Below, piece after piece: positions 45,177 to 53,665 of a stretch of 64,000 nt of DNA (its first letter is position 1; the number at the start of each line of letters is the position of its first letter). The stretch spans positions 1 through 64,000 of the forward strand of contig CAYTMU010000011.1 in NCBI GenBank assembly GCA_964438975.1, in the 5' to 3' direction. The translations under genes were made by a program, and so were the position numbers. The DNA comes from Chryseosolibacter sp964438975 (lineage in GTDB: Bacteria; Bacteroidota; Bacteroidia; Cytophagales; Cyclobacteriaceae). A model generated the notes under the pieces. It had not been told where the DNA came from and made no database searches. It saw only the letters and a list, made by a program, of their open reading frames with translations.

Positions 45177-46442
45177 TCAGGTGTTTTCCAGAGCCTGTTC
45201 CCTCATTCGATTCAACTTTAGTCGCTGCCGGCGCAGCAAAATGTCCTTTCTCAAAAAAGGAAAGAACAACAGAACAATCAACAACGTAGCCATTCCCTGC
45301 AGGAGCACTGTTAACGGTGCTCCAATTGTCTGGGCTGCCATTCCAACGATCAGGCCGCCCACAGGCTGCATACCAAAGAAAGCCATTGCATAATAACTGA
45401 TAACCCTGCCCCGCATCGCGGACGCGACCGTGATTTGAATCAGTGTGTTGCTGATTGTGGTTTGCGCCATCATGCCAAAACCCGCAAGTGTCAGGAAAGC
45501 AAGTGCCAGGGGAAATGACGTCATATACGAAAACCCAATGAGGCCCAGGCCAAACAGAACTGTGCATCGAAAGAGCACCTTTTTGAGATTCGTACCGGGT
45601 TTCAGCGCAGCGAGGAACAGAGCCCCGGTAATTGCGCCGAGACCAACACACGTATTGAGGAATCCGAACGTCGACGCATCGCCTTCAAAAATGTCTCCCG
45701 CATAGAGCGGCAGCAAAGTGACGAAGGGAAGTGAAACAAGGCTGATGATCGACAACAACAGCATGATCTTTCCGATCTCCGGTGTCTTCCTGAGATATCC
45801 AAATCCTTCCCGAAGATCACCCACAACACTGCTCTTTCGCTGCCGCGGCGAGAACGGTGCAATTTTCATCGCCAGGAGCGATACGATCACAGCGATAAAG
45901 CTCAGCGCATTTGAAAGGAAACAGATGTCCGCCCCGAACTTCTCCAGTACAATTCCCGAAAGTGCGGGTCCAATGAGCCGGGCCACATTGATCATGGAAG
46001 AATTGAGGGCAATAGCATTTGCCAGTTGCTCACGCCGGTCTACCATATCATAGACCAACGCCTGACGAGCGGGTACGTCGAACGCGTTTATGCTTCCGAG
46101 AATTGCAGTGAGCAAGAGAATATGCCAAAGGCCGTATTCACCATAGAAGACCACGGCGGCGAGGGCAAGCGCTTGAATCAAGGACGCGACTTGCGTGGAC
46201 ATCAACACCCGAAACCGGTCGTACCGGTCAGAAATAACACCGCCGATCGTCGATAAAAGAAAAGAAGGGAATTGCGCGCAAAACACCGTCACCCCCAACA
46301 GGAAGGCAGAGTGCGACAAGTCGTAGACCAGCCAGTACACAGCTGTCCGCTGCATCCAGGTTCCGATCAGAGAAAGGGATTGTCCAAAAAAATACAGCCG
46401 ATAGTTCCGGCTCTGAAAGGCCGAAAAAGGTTTCCTCTTCAA
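45177..46442 (-). CDS. MFS exporter (EntS/MFS_3 type)
   Basis: A 421-residue permease of the enterobactin-exporter-like group: opening AFQSRNYRLYFFGQSLSLIGTWMQ, motif A variant GGVISDRYDRFRVL and AFDVPARQALVYDMV are typical. The start codon is TTG, since no ATG precedes the conserved opening. Such proteins export siderophores, drugs or small peptides, but substrate cannot be named. It follows the phosphoesterase gene at 67 bases and may be separate from it. Confidence 0.87.
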   Translation of the reverse strand: MKRKPFSAFQSRNYRLYFFGQSLSLIGTWMQRTAVYWLVYDLSHSAFLLGVTVFCAQFPSFLLSTIGGVISDRYDRFRVLMSTQVASLIQALALAAVVFYGEYGLWHILLLTAILGSINAFDVPARQALVYDMVDRREQLANAIALNSSMINVARLIGPALSGIVLEKFGADICFLSNALSFIAVIVSLLAMKIAPFSPRQRKSSVVGDLREGFGYLRKTPEIGKIMLLLSIISLVSLPFVTLLPLYAGDIFEGDASTFGFLNTCVGLGAITGALFLAALKPGTNLKKVLFRCTVLFGLGLIGFSYMTSFPLALAFLTLAGFGMMAQTTISNTLIQITVASAMRGRVISYYAMAFFGMQPVGGLIVGMAAQTIGAPLTVLLQGMATLLIVLLFFPFLRKDILLRRQRLKLNRMREQALENT

Positions 46443-46509
46443 TGGTGCGTTTTATAAGACACCGAAAAATACCCTGCCACGGCAGGCAAAACACCCGAGA
46501 CGCCGTCGG

Positions 46510-48108
46510 TCAATGCACGGGATCTTGCACACGCAAGCTTTTCGTCTGCGTAAAGGTTCGACCAAACATGTCAGTGACGCGAACTTCTATGATATGTTCG
46601 CCAACGGCGAGACCAGTCGGAAATGCCGCTCGCCACAAATGCGTGCTATTCGTCGCATTGCTCGGACGGCGGCCCGGGATCAGACTATCCAGCATGTCCC
46701 ATTTAAATAGCAAAGCCGTATAGGACGGGTCCACACCGTCTGTGAACGTCATTCGCTGCCAGTCACTTCCACCTATTCTATACTCTACCAGATCGTTCCG
46801 CGAGCCCATGAAGAAATTCACATAGATCCCTGCAGTCGTCCGTCTACCCGTCGGGATAACTTTCGGGGCATATATTTCCATTCTGTAGTCGCGCGGCTTT
46901 CCTGCAACCTGGTAGTCGATGACATACTCGTTACCCGTAAAATGGATGAAGGCGTAACCCTTTGGCGTCCCATCCCGCATAGTTGAGTATGGCACACCAT
47001 TCGCATTCAACTCACCCGAGTACCAATCACCAGATGTCGTTCCAACATTATACTCATGATGCGGTTTCCTGCGGGTCCACCCCTCCTCCTTGCCAAAGAA
47101 GTCGTTGCGCTGGAGGTGCGTGTGAGCAGACAGTGACAGCGTGTTAGGGTAGTCCTTAAGCAGGTCGAACAACCGCTGCCGGTCTTCGACTCGGAAATTA
47201 TTGCTCTCGAATTTCAGCGGAATGTGAAAAGCAAGGACCACAAGCTTGTCCTTGCCAACATGCTTCAGGTTATTCTCGACAAAATCCAGCTGACTTTTCC
47301 TGAAGCCTCCCTGGTAACCGTTGCCGTCTCTCGGATCCGGATAGAGTATATCGTCGAGTACAATGAAATGAACCTGGCCATAGTTAAACGCGTAGTTAGC
47401 GGGTCCGAAGTGAAACTCAAATGTCTCATCAGACAGTGAGTCGACACGTGCTTCATAGTTCATGTCGTGATTACCCATCACATTATACCATGGAATTCCA
47501 ATCTTCCCAACCGCATCCATATAGGGATTGTGCAAGTCCAGATTGTCGCCCACCAGGTCTCCAAGGCTCAGGCCAAACGCTACATTAGAGATACCCGCAA
47601 CCTCATCGACAATGCCCCGTGAGAAATGGTTGACCTCTTCGATAGTATAGGGTTGCGGGTCGCCAAAGATCAACGCCGTGTAGTTAGCAGACTCCTCCCC
47701 ACGCTGGAGCGCAAAGTCCACCGACCTGGGAAGTTTGCCAGTCGGGGGTGTACCTTTGTATCGATATCCTTCCGGATGACCTGCCGGCTTATGCGTGTAG
47801 TAAAACCTTGGCTGAAAGCGATCGTCAACGGGGACCTTATATCCCGATGGTTTGATGACAAAAATGATATTGTCATTCCCGATCGGAAGTTGGTACGCGC
47901 CCTTGCTGTCGGTAATTGTCACGTCTACGCCATTACTGACGGCAACTTCCGGAATACCTTTTTCTTTTCTGTCGCGCTTACTGTTGGAATTGGAATCCTC
48001 ATACACGATGCCCGTTACATACGATTGTGCATAGGCAGAAGACTGAAAAAGCCATACGAGTGCAAATGCAGCAAAAATGGTTGAGCCGATGCGGGGAGTT
48101 GCTTTCAT
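46510..48108 (-). CDS. secreted calcineurin-like phosphoesterase with Ig-like flanks
   Basis: A 532-residue protein with signal peptide (SAYAQ). Parts in order: an SdrD-type/transthyretin-like N-terminal domain (GIVYEDSNSNSKRDRKEKGIPEVAVSNG, about 30-125), a metallophosphoesterase domain with FGDPQPY, LGDLVGDNLDLH, GNHDMN, AFHIPL and SAHTHLQRND, and a C-terminal beta domain (about 405-532) found in the same family. Family members are secreted phosphatases or phosphodiesterases, sometimes surface-attached. No neighbouring gene suggests a substrate. Confidence 0.9.
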   Translation of the reverse strand: MKATPRIGSTIFAAFALVWLFQSSAYAQSYVTGIVYEDSNSNSKRDRKEKGIPEVAVSNGVDVTITDSKGAYQLPIGNDNIIFVIKPSGYKVPVDDRFQPRFYYTHKPAGHPEGYRYKGTPPTGKLPRSVDFALQRGEESANYTALIFGDPQPYTIEEVNHFSRGIVDEVAGISNVAFGLSLGDLVGDNLDLHNPYMDAVGKIGIPWYNVMGNHDMNYEARVDSLSDETFEFHFGPANYAFNYGQVHFIVLDDILYPDPRDGNGYQGGFRKSQLDFVENNLKHVGKDKLVVLAFHIPLKFESNNFRVEDRQRLFDLLKDYPNTLSLSAHTHLQRNDFFGKEEGWTRRKPHHEYNVGTTSGDWYSGELNANGVPYSTMRDGTPKGYAFIHFTGNEYVIDYQVAGKPRDYRMEIYAPKVIPTGRRTTAGIYVNFFMGSRNDLVEYRIGGSDWQRMTFTDGVDPSYTALLFKWDMLDSLIPGRRPSNATNSTHLWRAAFPTGLAVGEHIIEVRVTDMFGRTFTQTKSLRVQDPVH

Positions 48109-48186
48109 TTCAATTAGGATTTTTACTACTGAACAAAGTAATGAAAGATCCGGAACTGCGCCAGTTTCGGTGGAAATGGAGCATAA

Positions 48187-48687
48187 CTATTTTGAATCGA
48201 GTTCGCTTAACAGGTTCTCAAGGCTAAGCGGACGGGTGAACATTGTCAGCGATCCATCCGGGTTTTTTGGCCAGAGTTCTTTCGGCCGGTCCCAATAGAG
48301 TTCAACACCATTTCCGTCGGGATCGTTGAGATACAAAGCCTCCGATACACCGTGGTCCGACGCGCCTGTGAGCGGATAATAAGCCCGACGGATATGGTCA
48401 TAAATTTCCGCCAGATCCTTCCGCGTCGGGTAAAGAAAAGCCGTGTGGTACAACCCCACTGCATTTTGCCGAGCGGGCGGTGCGTTTAGGCTATGCCATG
48501 TGTTGAGCCCGACATGGTGGTGATATCCACCTGCTGAAAGAAAAGCAGCCTGATCGCCATACATCATCGTCACATCGAATCCGAGAAGTCCATGATAAAA
48601 ATCGATTGACTTTTGCAGATCCGAGACTTTAAGGTGAACATGACCGATTCGCGCCAGGTCAGGCGCCTTGTAGTTAGTTGATTCCAT
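48187..48687 (-). CDS. VOC-family (glyoxalase/dioxygenase-like) protein
   Basis: A 166-residue protein with the vicinal-oxygen-chelate fold. Putative metal residues are the His of IGHVHLKV, the His of YHHHVGLN and the Glu of GNGVELYWDRP, as in extradiol dioxygenases of the one-domain-pair kind. Activity may be catechol ring cleavage or thiol-dependent detoxification. The gene ends 79 bases before the phosphoesterase gene (48187 against 48108); it is followed upstream by a truncated SDR gene. Confidence 0.82.
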   Translation of the reverse strand: MESTNYKAPDLARIGHVHLKVSDLQKSIDFYHGLLGFDVTMMYGDQAAFLSAGGYHHHVGLNTWHSLNAPPARQNAVGLYHTAFLYPTRKDLAEIYDHIRRAYYPLTGASDHGVSEALYLNDPDGNGVELYWDRPKELWPKNPDGSLTMFTRPLSLENLLSELDSK

Positions 48688-48841
48688 AATTGTCGTTTCT
48701 CACTATAGCTGAAGATCTCTCAGATCCATCCGGTTACCACCCAAACGTCGGCGTTGTACCCGCATGGTCAGCCGCCCCATTCTCATAATAATACATAAAA
48801 AATTATCAAGAAACCGATTCTAAAATCCTTCAGAGTCACAG

Positions 48842-48997
48842 TTAATGAATGCCATACGTTTCACTCAAAATATGCTGATACATACCACCATCCACCGGAA
48901 TATTCGCACCCTTTATCCAGGCGGAGTGGTCAGAGGGCAGGAATGCGACTACAGGCGCGATATCCACGGGCCGACCCTGTCGGCCATCTTCCAGACA
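48842..48997 (-). pseudogene. C-terminal remnant of an SDR dehydrogenase
   Basis: On the minus strand the last about 47 codons before a TAA stop read as an SDR C-terminus: GRQGRPVDIAPVVAFL, then SAWIKGANIPVDGG and a short tail. This matches the GRxGxPxDIAxxVxFLxSD...WIxGxxxxVDGG end of SDRs. Upstream of about 48985 the similarity stops and the frame is closed by a stop near 49018, so Rossmann and catalytic parts are missing. A deletion or recombination left only the end of the gene. Confidence 0.8.
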
Positions 48998-49210
48998 TTG
49001 GCACAAACTTGATTGCTTCTACCGCTTCTGAAATACACCTCTCTTATCATTTCCTTCTCGTTCTCAATGAAACAAAGTTACACTACCTGAACCGGCACCG
49101 CATTGAACTAGAACAAGAAAGCTACTTCGACGTTTGCGGGTCACCCTGAATTCAGGACCAGTTAATCCTTAAGAGAAAATAAGCCATAAAGAGGAAAGGA
49201 TGGATGGCTA

Positions 49211-49248
49211 CGAAAGAAAAGAGAGTTACAAACTCAATTGTAACTCTC
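49211..49248 (-). terminator. Rho-independent terminator after tRNA-Arg
   Basis: GAGAGTTACAA (49221-49231) pairs with TTGTAACTCTC (49238-49248), an 11 bp perfect stem with a 6-base loop, followed on the minus strand by TTTTCTTT. It lies just downstream of the tRNA on the same strand. Confidence 0.9.
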
Positions 49249-49258
49249 TAATTTTCAG

Positions 49259-49332
49259 TGAGCCTGCAGGGATTCAAACCCCGAGTCTTCTGATCCGTAG
49301 TCAGATGCTTTATTCAGTTAAGCTACAGGCCC
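49259..49332 (-). tRNA. tRNA-Arg (anticodon ACG)
   Basis: Read on the minus strand the 74 bases fold as a full cloverleaf: acceptor GGGCCTG with CAGGCTC, anticodon stem TCTGA/TCAGA around loop CTACGGA (anticodon ACG, position 34 A to become inosine by TadA), and T arm CGGGG-TTTGAAT-CCCTG. The discriminator base is A; no CCA is encoded, so it is added by the nucleotidyltransferase. A G-T pair occurs in the acceptor stem. It reads CGU/CGC/CGA codons. Confidence 0.95.
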
Positions 49333-49413
49333 GCATTAAAATGTTCCTCGTTCTTCCCAGCGAATTTTGGGAGGTGCAAATGTAAAGAATAAATCAACGC
49401 GACAAAATAACGG

Positions 49414-49444
49414 TTTGGCCCTGCCGACAAAAAAGCTATTTTTG
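49414..49444 (+). promoter_or_regulatory. Bacteroidota-type promoter for the outer-membrane barrel gene
   Basis: TTTG (49414-49417) and TATTTTTG (49437-49444) with a 19-base spacer match the -33 TTTG / -7 TAnnTTTG pattern of the Bacteroidota housekeeping sigma factor. The -7 box ends 27 bases before the ATG at 49472. Confidence 0.75.
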
Positions 49445-49471
49445 AGCCTCATTCACCGGAAATTTACCAGC

Positions 49472-50221
49472 ATGAACAAACTCATCGCAACGCTGCTTTT
49501 CGCCGCATTCATTTCACCGGCCCTTGCCCAGGTGTCGGAACCGGGCGCAGAATCAGCTTATACAAACTCGGTACGGGGCGACCGGCCGGATATTCCGGGA
49601 ACATTTGTACTGGAACTCGGTCTGAACAGCGGTCTCGATGCGCCCGAACGTTTCGACCTCGGGCTCTGGGGCTCACGCACGCTCAATGTATATTACACGT
49701 ACGAATTACGCGTTCTGAATTCGAAATTCAGCGTCCTTCCCGGAATCGGACTAAGCCTTGAGCGCTTCAAGTTCCGCAACGGCGCCACATTAGGCTTCGA
49801 CGCAGACTCACTTGAACTCTTCCTGCCTTCGGAAACGCCGAATATCACGGGTGAACGCAAATCCCAGCTCGTTACCAATTACCTGGAAATTCCACTCGAA
49901 CTGCGATTTACATCCCGGCCCAGCGACCCGAACCGGGCGTTGAAAATCGGCGTTGGCGGTCGTATCGGCTACCTGTACGACTCTTTTACCAAAATGAAGT
50001 ACAAATCAGACGGCGAGGTTAAGCAACTGAAGGATAAACAAAGCTTCAATCTCACTCAGTTCCGATACGGCATCTTCGGACGCGTCGGTATCGGCAACTT
50101 CAGCCTCTTTGCATACTATAACCTGACCCCGCTCTTCAAAGAAGGCGACGGCCTCTGGGAAAAACAGAAGCCTGTTGACTTCCACACGATGACGGTTGGG
50201 GTATCGTTAGCAGCGTTTTAA
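49472..50221 (+). CDS. outer-membrane beta-barrel protein
   Basis: A 249-residue protein with a signal peptide (MNKLIATLL...ALAQ). The mature part consists of alternating-hydrophobic strands ending in aromatic-rich segments such as VYYTYELRVL, LEIPLELRFTSR, FSLFAYYNLTPLF and a C-terminal MTVGVSLAAF, typical of porin-type outer-membrane barrels of about eight strands. The 35 extra upstream in-frame codons run through the promoter and are not translated. Function unknown; loosely like the PorT/OmpA-barrel group. It is preceded by a good promoter. Confidence 0.82.
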   Translation: MNKLIATLLFAAFISPALAQVSEPGAESAYTNSVRGDRPDIPGTFVLELGLNSGLDAPERFDLGLWGSRTLNVYYTYELRVLNSKFSVLPGIGLSLERFKFRNGATLGFDADSLELFLPSETPNITGERKSQLVTNYLEIPLELRFTSRPSDPNRALKIGVGGRIGYLYDSFTKMKYKSDGEVKQLKDKQSFNLTQFRYGIFGRVGIGNFSLFAYYNLTPLFKEGDGLWEKQKPVDFHTMTVGVSLAAF

Positions 50222-50230
50222 AACCCGCGA

Positions 50231-50278
50231 TCCACAGCCGACTTCAATCGCCCACAACGGTGGACTGTCGGCTGTGGA
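50231..50278. repeat. 12-bp inverted repeat between convergent genes
   Basis: TCCACAGCCGAC (50231-50242) and GTCGGCTGTGGA (50267-50278) are perfect reverse complements; a smaller CCAC/GTGG pair lies in the loop. There is no T-tract. The GTCCAC/GTGGAC motif recurs at 50276-50286 and 53647-53661, so this may be a second short intergenic repeat family. It may act as a bidirectional 3' structure. Confidence 0.55.
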
Positions 50279-50293
50279 CCGTGGACCAACTGA

Positions 50294-50863
50294 CTATCCT
50301 CCGCGGAGCTTATCCATCTCTTTCTCGAAGGTTTCCTTGAATTTCTCGTAGTCGTAGTCAATTCTCAACCGCTCATCCTGGGAGATTCGCTCGTTGTACT
50401 TGGCAACCAACTCGTCAGCAGAAAGCTCAATCGCAACATAGGTTTTGTAGGTCCCTTGCTGTGTCTTCATCAGTTTTTCGCAAAGCGTACGGACACCTGA
50501 CAGCGTCTGGTCTACAACTTCGCGATTGAGGCTTTCAAACCGCTCCTCGACTTCCTCACGATTATTCATCTCGCGGGAATTCACGTAGTTGTCGGTAACG
50601 GTCTTGACGGTGGTCTGGATGGACTGCGCCAACTCGTTGCGGGCATTCGTCAGAGCCTTCCGCTTCGACGTCACCTGATCCTGGCTCTCCCCTATACTGT
50701 TCGCGCGGAAGAATTTATTGGTAGTGAAGTAATCATGACCTGAACAAGGTACAACGACTTCCACCTCCCCTTTCGGAGGGGCTTCTTTCTTGCTCTTGCA
50801 ACCAACGATGACCGCGGCCGAAAAGGCAACTAACAGCAATGTAGAAATTCTAAACGTTTTCAT
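50294..50863 (-). CDS. LPP20-like lipoprotein, short
   Basis: A 189-residue lipoprotein (lipobox IVGC at about 19-22). The body is a charged helical/alpha-beta protein with NARNELAQSIQTTVKTVTDN and YKTYVAIELSADELV, resembling the LPP20 domain in which a beta sheet packs on helices. It stands alongside a longer LPP20-like lipoprotein; both probably work at the outer membrane. Role unknown. Confidence 0.7.
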   Translation of the reverse strand: MKTFRISTLLLVAFSAAVIVGCKSKKEAPPKGEVEVVVPCSGHDYFTTNKFFRANSIGESQDQVTSKRKALTNARNELAQSIQTTVKTVTDNYVNSREMNNREEVEERFESLNREVVDQTLSGVRTLCEKLMKTQQGTYKTYVAIELSADELVAKYNERISQDERLRIDYDYEKFKETFEKEMDKLRGG

Positions 50864-50988
50864 GGATTTGGATTTAGTATGATATGCTAGTGTGTAGTAT
50901 TTGTTTTCATATGTTCGCGGTCCGGGACCGGGCTTCTTTCAGTCTTCCGTATCACATATCAATTTAGATACCAGAATTTCTGTATCCG

Positions 50989-52350
50989 CTATTGCAGCAC
51001 GGTGTCCAATAATTCGCGCAAACGCTCGCGTTCCAGCGCTTCCAATGCCTTATTGTAAGCGTCTACGCTGGATCTGTCGTAGTCTAACCCATATCCTTTG
51101 ACGCGGTCGAGGGTCGTTGCATAAATCTCTTTACCTTCCTTCACCGCAGTTACACGGATCACGCCGGTCAGGTACGTGACATAGATACTACCGGACACTG
51201 CACCCTTTTCCGAGTCTGCACGGATGTCAAACCAAAGATCAGCTGCACCTTTGTTATTGGTGAATTCAAAACCATTGCTCGCCAGCAGATTCCTCAGCTT
51301 GTTACTGAGTTGTTCGTTCGACCGGCGCGCACCCAGGCTCTTCTCATCCGAAGAAAGAAACACGAGGGGTCTTTGTACTTTCAGGAGTGCCGCCGTCCCT
51401 GGAACGTGCAGTGTCTGCGCGATCAATGAATACACCGGTGAACTACCTGTTCCACTCAATACGTCAATATCGAGTTTCACCCGAACACGCTGCTCCAGTT
51501 CCATCGAGCTGATTCGGGTGATCAATACCCTGGCTTCTCCTCTTTCATTCGTCGTGTACTGCGGGAACACGTCACCGCTCCCCTTCTCGAAGACCGCGGT
51601 TAGTGGGAGGCGATCCGCTGGTGTACCATCGCCGAAAGTTGCACGTGCCGTCACATCCAGCTGCGATTGCGCCACCCGGCGGTTGATTAGTACCTCCGAT
51701 GGGATGACCTGAATATTGATCCGTTGAAGTATGCTTTGTATCGACGCGTAGATCTCGTTCACAAGCAGGACTTCCCGATCATCTACGGTGGTGCGAATAG
51801 CATCACCAAGATATTTCTCAATACTCCGGAATGCCTGAAAGTAAAAGCTAACAGCCTGGAGGCGTTGTCCATCTCGTTCCGCATCGAGTCCTCTTATGTA
51901 ATAGTCGCGGGCGAGGATTACCGCATTGCGTTTCTGCTCTTCTTTTATCTGATGATAGCGGGAGACGGAAAGTTGATAATAGACCCAGTAGTTCGTTGCG
52001 TCGTCCCACGCGTCCACCAATTCAAACTCCTGTATTTCATCCGCTGCGGTAGTCTTGATGATCTGTTCATACTGTTCCCGCATCTTCAGGTTCGTCTCAA
52101 AGACGCTCAGTATCGAAGTGCTTGCCACGGTGACCTTGATCTGTGAAATAAGGTCGTCCAGCGCACTCTTCCTGGCAGCCTGTATATAATTATTAGATCC
52201 GTCTTTGAGACTGTGGCCAATGCCCGTATAGTATCCGTCCCGATAGGGTTGATCCTTGAGCCAGGAGGGCTTTAATGTCCCGGGGTCGGGAGACTGAATC
52301 CTGGCGCTGCAGGCGCACACGAGAAGCAAAAGCGGGATGAATCGCTTCAC
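50989..52350 (-). CDS. LPP20-like lipoprotein, long
   Basis: About 453 residues from a GTG at 52350, chosen because it leads straight into the signal (MKRFIPLLLLVCACS); the longer GTG-started frame adds ten residues. The N-terminal part (about 30-170) is LPP20-like: YYTGIGHSLKDGSNNYIQAARKSALDDL and EEQKRNAVILARDYY. It continues with an Ig-like region (TARATFGDGTPADRLPL, RVRVKLDI) and a C-terminal alpha-beta domain with LSNKLRNLLASNGFEF. Such proteins are linked to envelope assembly in other bacteria. The 125-base gap to the short lipoprotein gene allows one transcript. Confidence 0.68.
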   Translation of the reverse strand: MKRFIPLLLLVCACSARIQSPDPGTLKPSWLKDQPYRDGYYTGIGHSLKDGSNNYIQAARKSALDDLISQIKVTVASTSILSVFETNLKMREQYEQIIKTTAADEIQEFELVDAWDDATNYWVYYQLSVSRYHQIKEEQKRNAVILARDYYIRGLDAERDGQRLQAVSFYFQAFRSIEKYLGDAIRTTVDDREVLLVNEIYASIQSILQRINIQVIPSEVLINRRVAQSQLDVTARATFGDGTPADRLPLTAVFEKGSGDVFPQYTTNERGEARVLITRISSMELEQRVRVKLDIDVLSGTGSSPVYSLIAQTLHVPGTAALLKVQRPLVFLSSDEKSLGARRSNEQLSNKLRNLLASNGFEFTNNKGAADLWFDIRADSEKGAVSGSIYVTYLTGVIRVTAVKEGKEIYATTLDRVKGYGLDYDRSSVDAYNKALEALERERLRELLDTVLQ

Positions 52351-52469
52351 ACAGTTAGTATTAGGGGTATCCTTTCCCACTATCCAGTTCTATGCCAAAT
52401 TACGAACAAATCGGGAGTCTGGAGGCACACGCCGCCGCTCACGTAGGAAAAGACTGAAAAATCCACAAT

Positions 52470-53639
52470 TCAGCCGTTGGCCCCATCCCCTCGTCCACCC
52501 TTATATAGTTCATACTCCAGCAGCCTACAGTCGAGCTTGGCTGTATAGAACTCTATCCTGCGTGTAGCCCGCAGCCCGATCTTCTTAGCCAGTTCGAGAT
52601 TACCCGTGAAGATGTATCCCGTATAACCTGTACACTTCTTCTTCATAAAATCCCCTATTCGGGCATAGGTCTGTTCAAGTTCCTGCACCTCCCCAAGCCG
52701 TTCGCCATACTCAGGATTAAAAAACACCACCCCAGGTGGCGGAGGAACGATTGTTTCTTCAAAGTCACACACATCGAAGGTGATGAACTGTTCGACGCCG
52801 GCGGCTGCCGCGTTTGCTTTCGATATCATCACCGCGTCATCGCTGATATCCGTTGCAATAATATTCAGTCCCGGAACCTCCTCAACCTGCTCTTCGAGTC
52901 GCCGGTACTCTTCCGCATAGATATCATCGTCATATCCGATCACGTGCATGAACGAGTAATTGGTCCGGTACAAACCCGGCCTTCTGTTCGTAGCCAGAAG
53001 AGCTGCCTCGATTCCCAGTGTTGAAGAGCCACACATCGGATTGACAAACGTCGAACGTCTGTCCCACCGGCTCGCCATAATTGTTGCAGCCGCGAGACTT
53101 TCCAGCATGGGTGCTTTGCCCGGGATCTTCCGATAGCCGTGTTTGGAAAGCGTTTCACCCGATGTGTCGAGGAATATTTCTGCACGGCGTTCGCGCCAGA
53201 AGAGATGAACAACCGCCGCGTCGTGAGCAGACCCGCTGTCGGGACGCCTGCCAGCGCGCTCGCGCATCCGATCCGCAATTGCATCCTTGACTTTGACGTT
53301 GACAAACATCGAGTTGTTGACCGTTGGATGATCAACCTGATTCGTCACGGTAAAGTATCCGTCGAGCGGAAGGATATCCTCCCAGTTCATTCTCCGTATC
53401 TGGCGGTACACATCGTCAGGGCTATCCGCAGAAAACGTCTTTAGCGAATAGAGTACCTGGCTGGCACAGCGAAGGTGGAGATTCAAACGGATGCAATCCA
53501 CAAGCGTTGCCTCCGTTTCGACTCCGGTCGGAAAGGTGGTTACCACGGGCAGCCCGAGTTCCGCAACCTCGGCTGTGAGGTAGGGAGCCAGGCGCTTGCT
53601 GCAGGTAATGATCGTTCGTGCTTTGCGATTGAAATGCAT
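52470..53639 (-). CDS. THUMP-domain class I RNA methyltransferase (RlmL-like)
   Basis: A 389-residue enzyme that methylates a guanine N2 in 23S rRNA or tRNA. The N-terminal ferredoxin-like and THUMP part covers about 1-165 (CSKRLAPYLTAEVAELG, RIRRMNWEDILP). The SAM fold follows, with motif I VNPMCGSSTLGIEAALLA (about 199-216) and DISDDAVMISKANAAAAG. Motif IV reads NPEYGER at 308-314, where relatives have NPPYGxR. This departure deserves attention (see findings). It is not fused to an RlmK-like C-terminal half, so it is about half the length of E. coli RlmKL. Confidence 0.88.
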   Translation of the reverse strand: MHFNRKARTIITCSKRLAPYLTAEVAELGLPVVTTFPTGVETEATLVDCIRLNLHLRCASQVLYSLKTFSADSPDDVYRQIRRMNWEDILPLDGYFTVTNQVDHPTVNNSMFVNVKVKDAIADRMRERAGRRPDSGSAHDAAVVHLFWRERRAEIFLDTSGETLSKHGYRKIPGKAPMLESLAAATIMASRWDRRSTFVNPMCGSSTLGIEAALLATNRRPGLYRTNYSFMHVIGYDDDIYAEEYRRLEEQVEEVPGLNIIATDISDDAVMISKANAAAAGVEQFITFDVCDFEETIVPPPPGVVFFNPEYGERLGEVQELEQTYARIGDFMKKKCTGYTGYIFTGNLELAKKIGLRATRRIEFYTAKLDCRLLEYELYKGGRGDGANG

Positions 53640-53646
53640 ATGTTTA

Positions 53647-53661
53647 GTCCACGGTCCACGG
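53647..53661. repeat. GTCCACG direct repeat
   Basis: GTCCACG is repeated twice in the 26-base gap between the methyltransferase and biotin ligase genes. It is related to the GTCCAC/GTGGAC elements at about 50231-50286. Confidence 0.4.
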
Positions 53662-53665
53662 CAAG

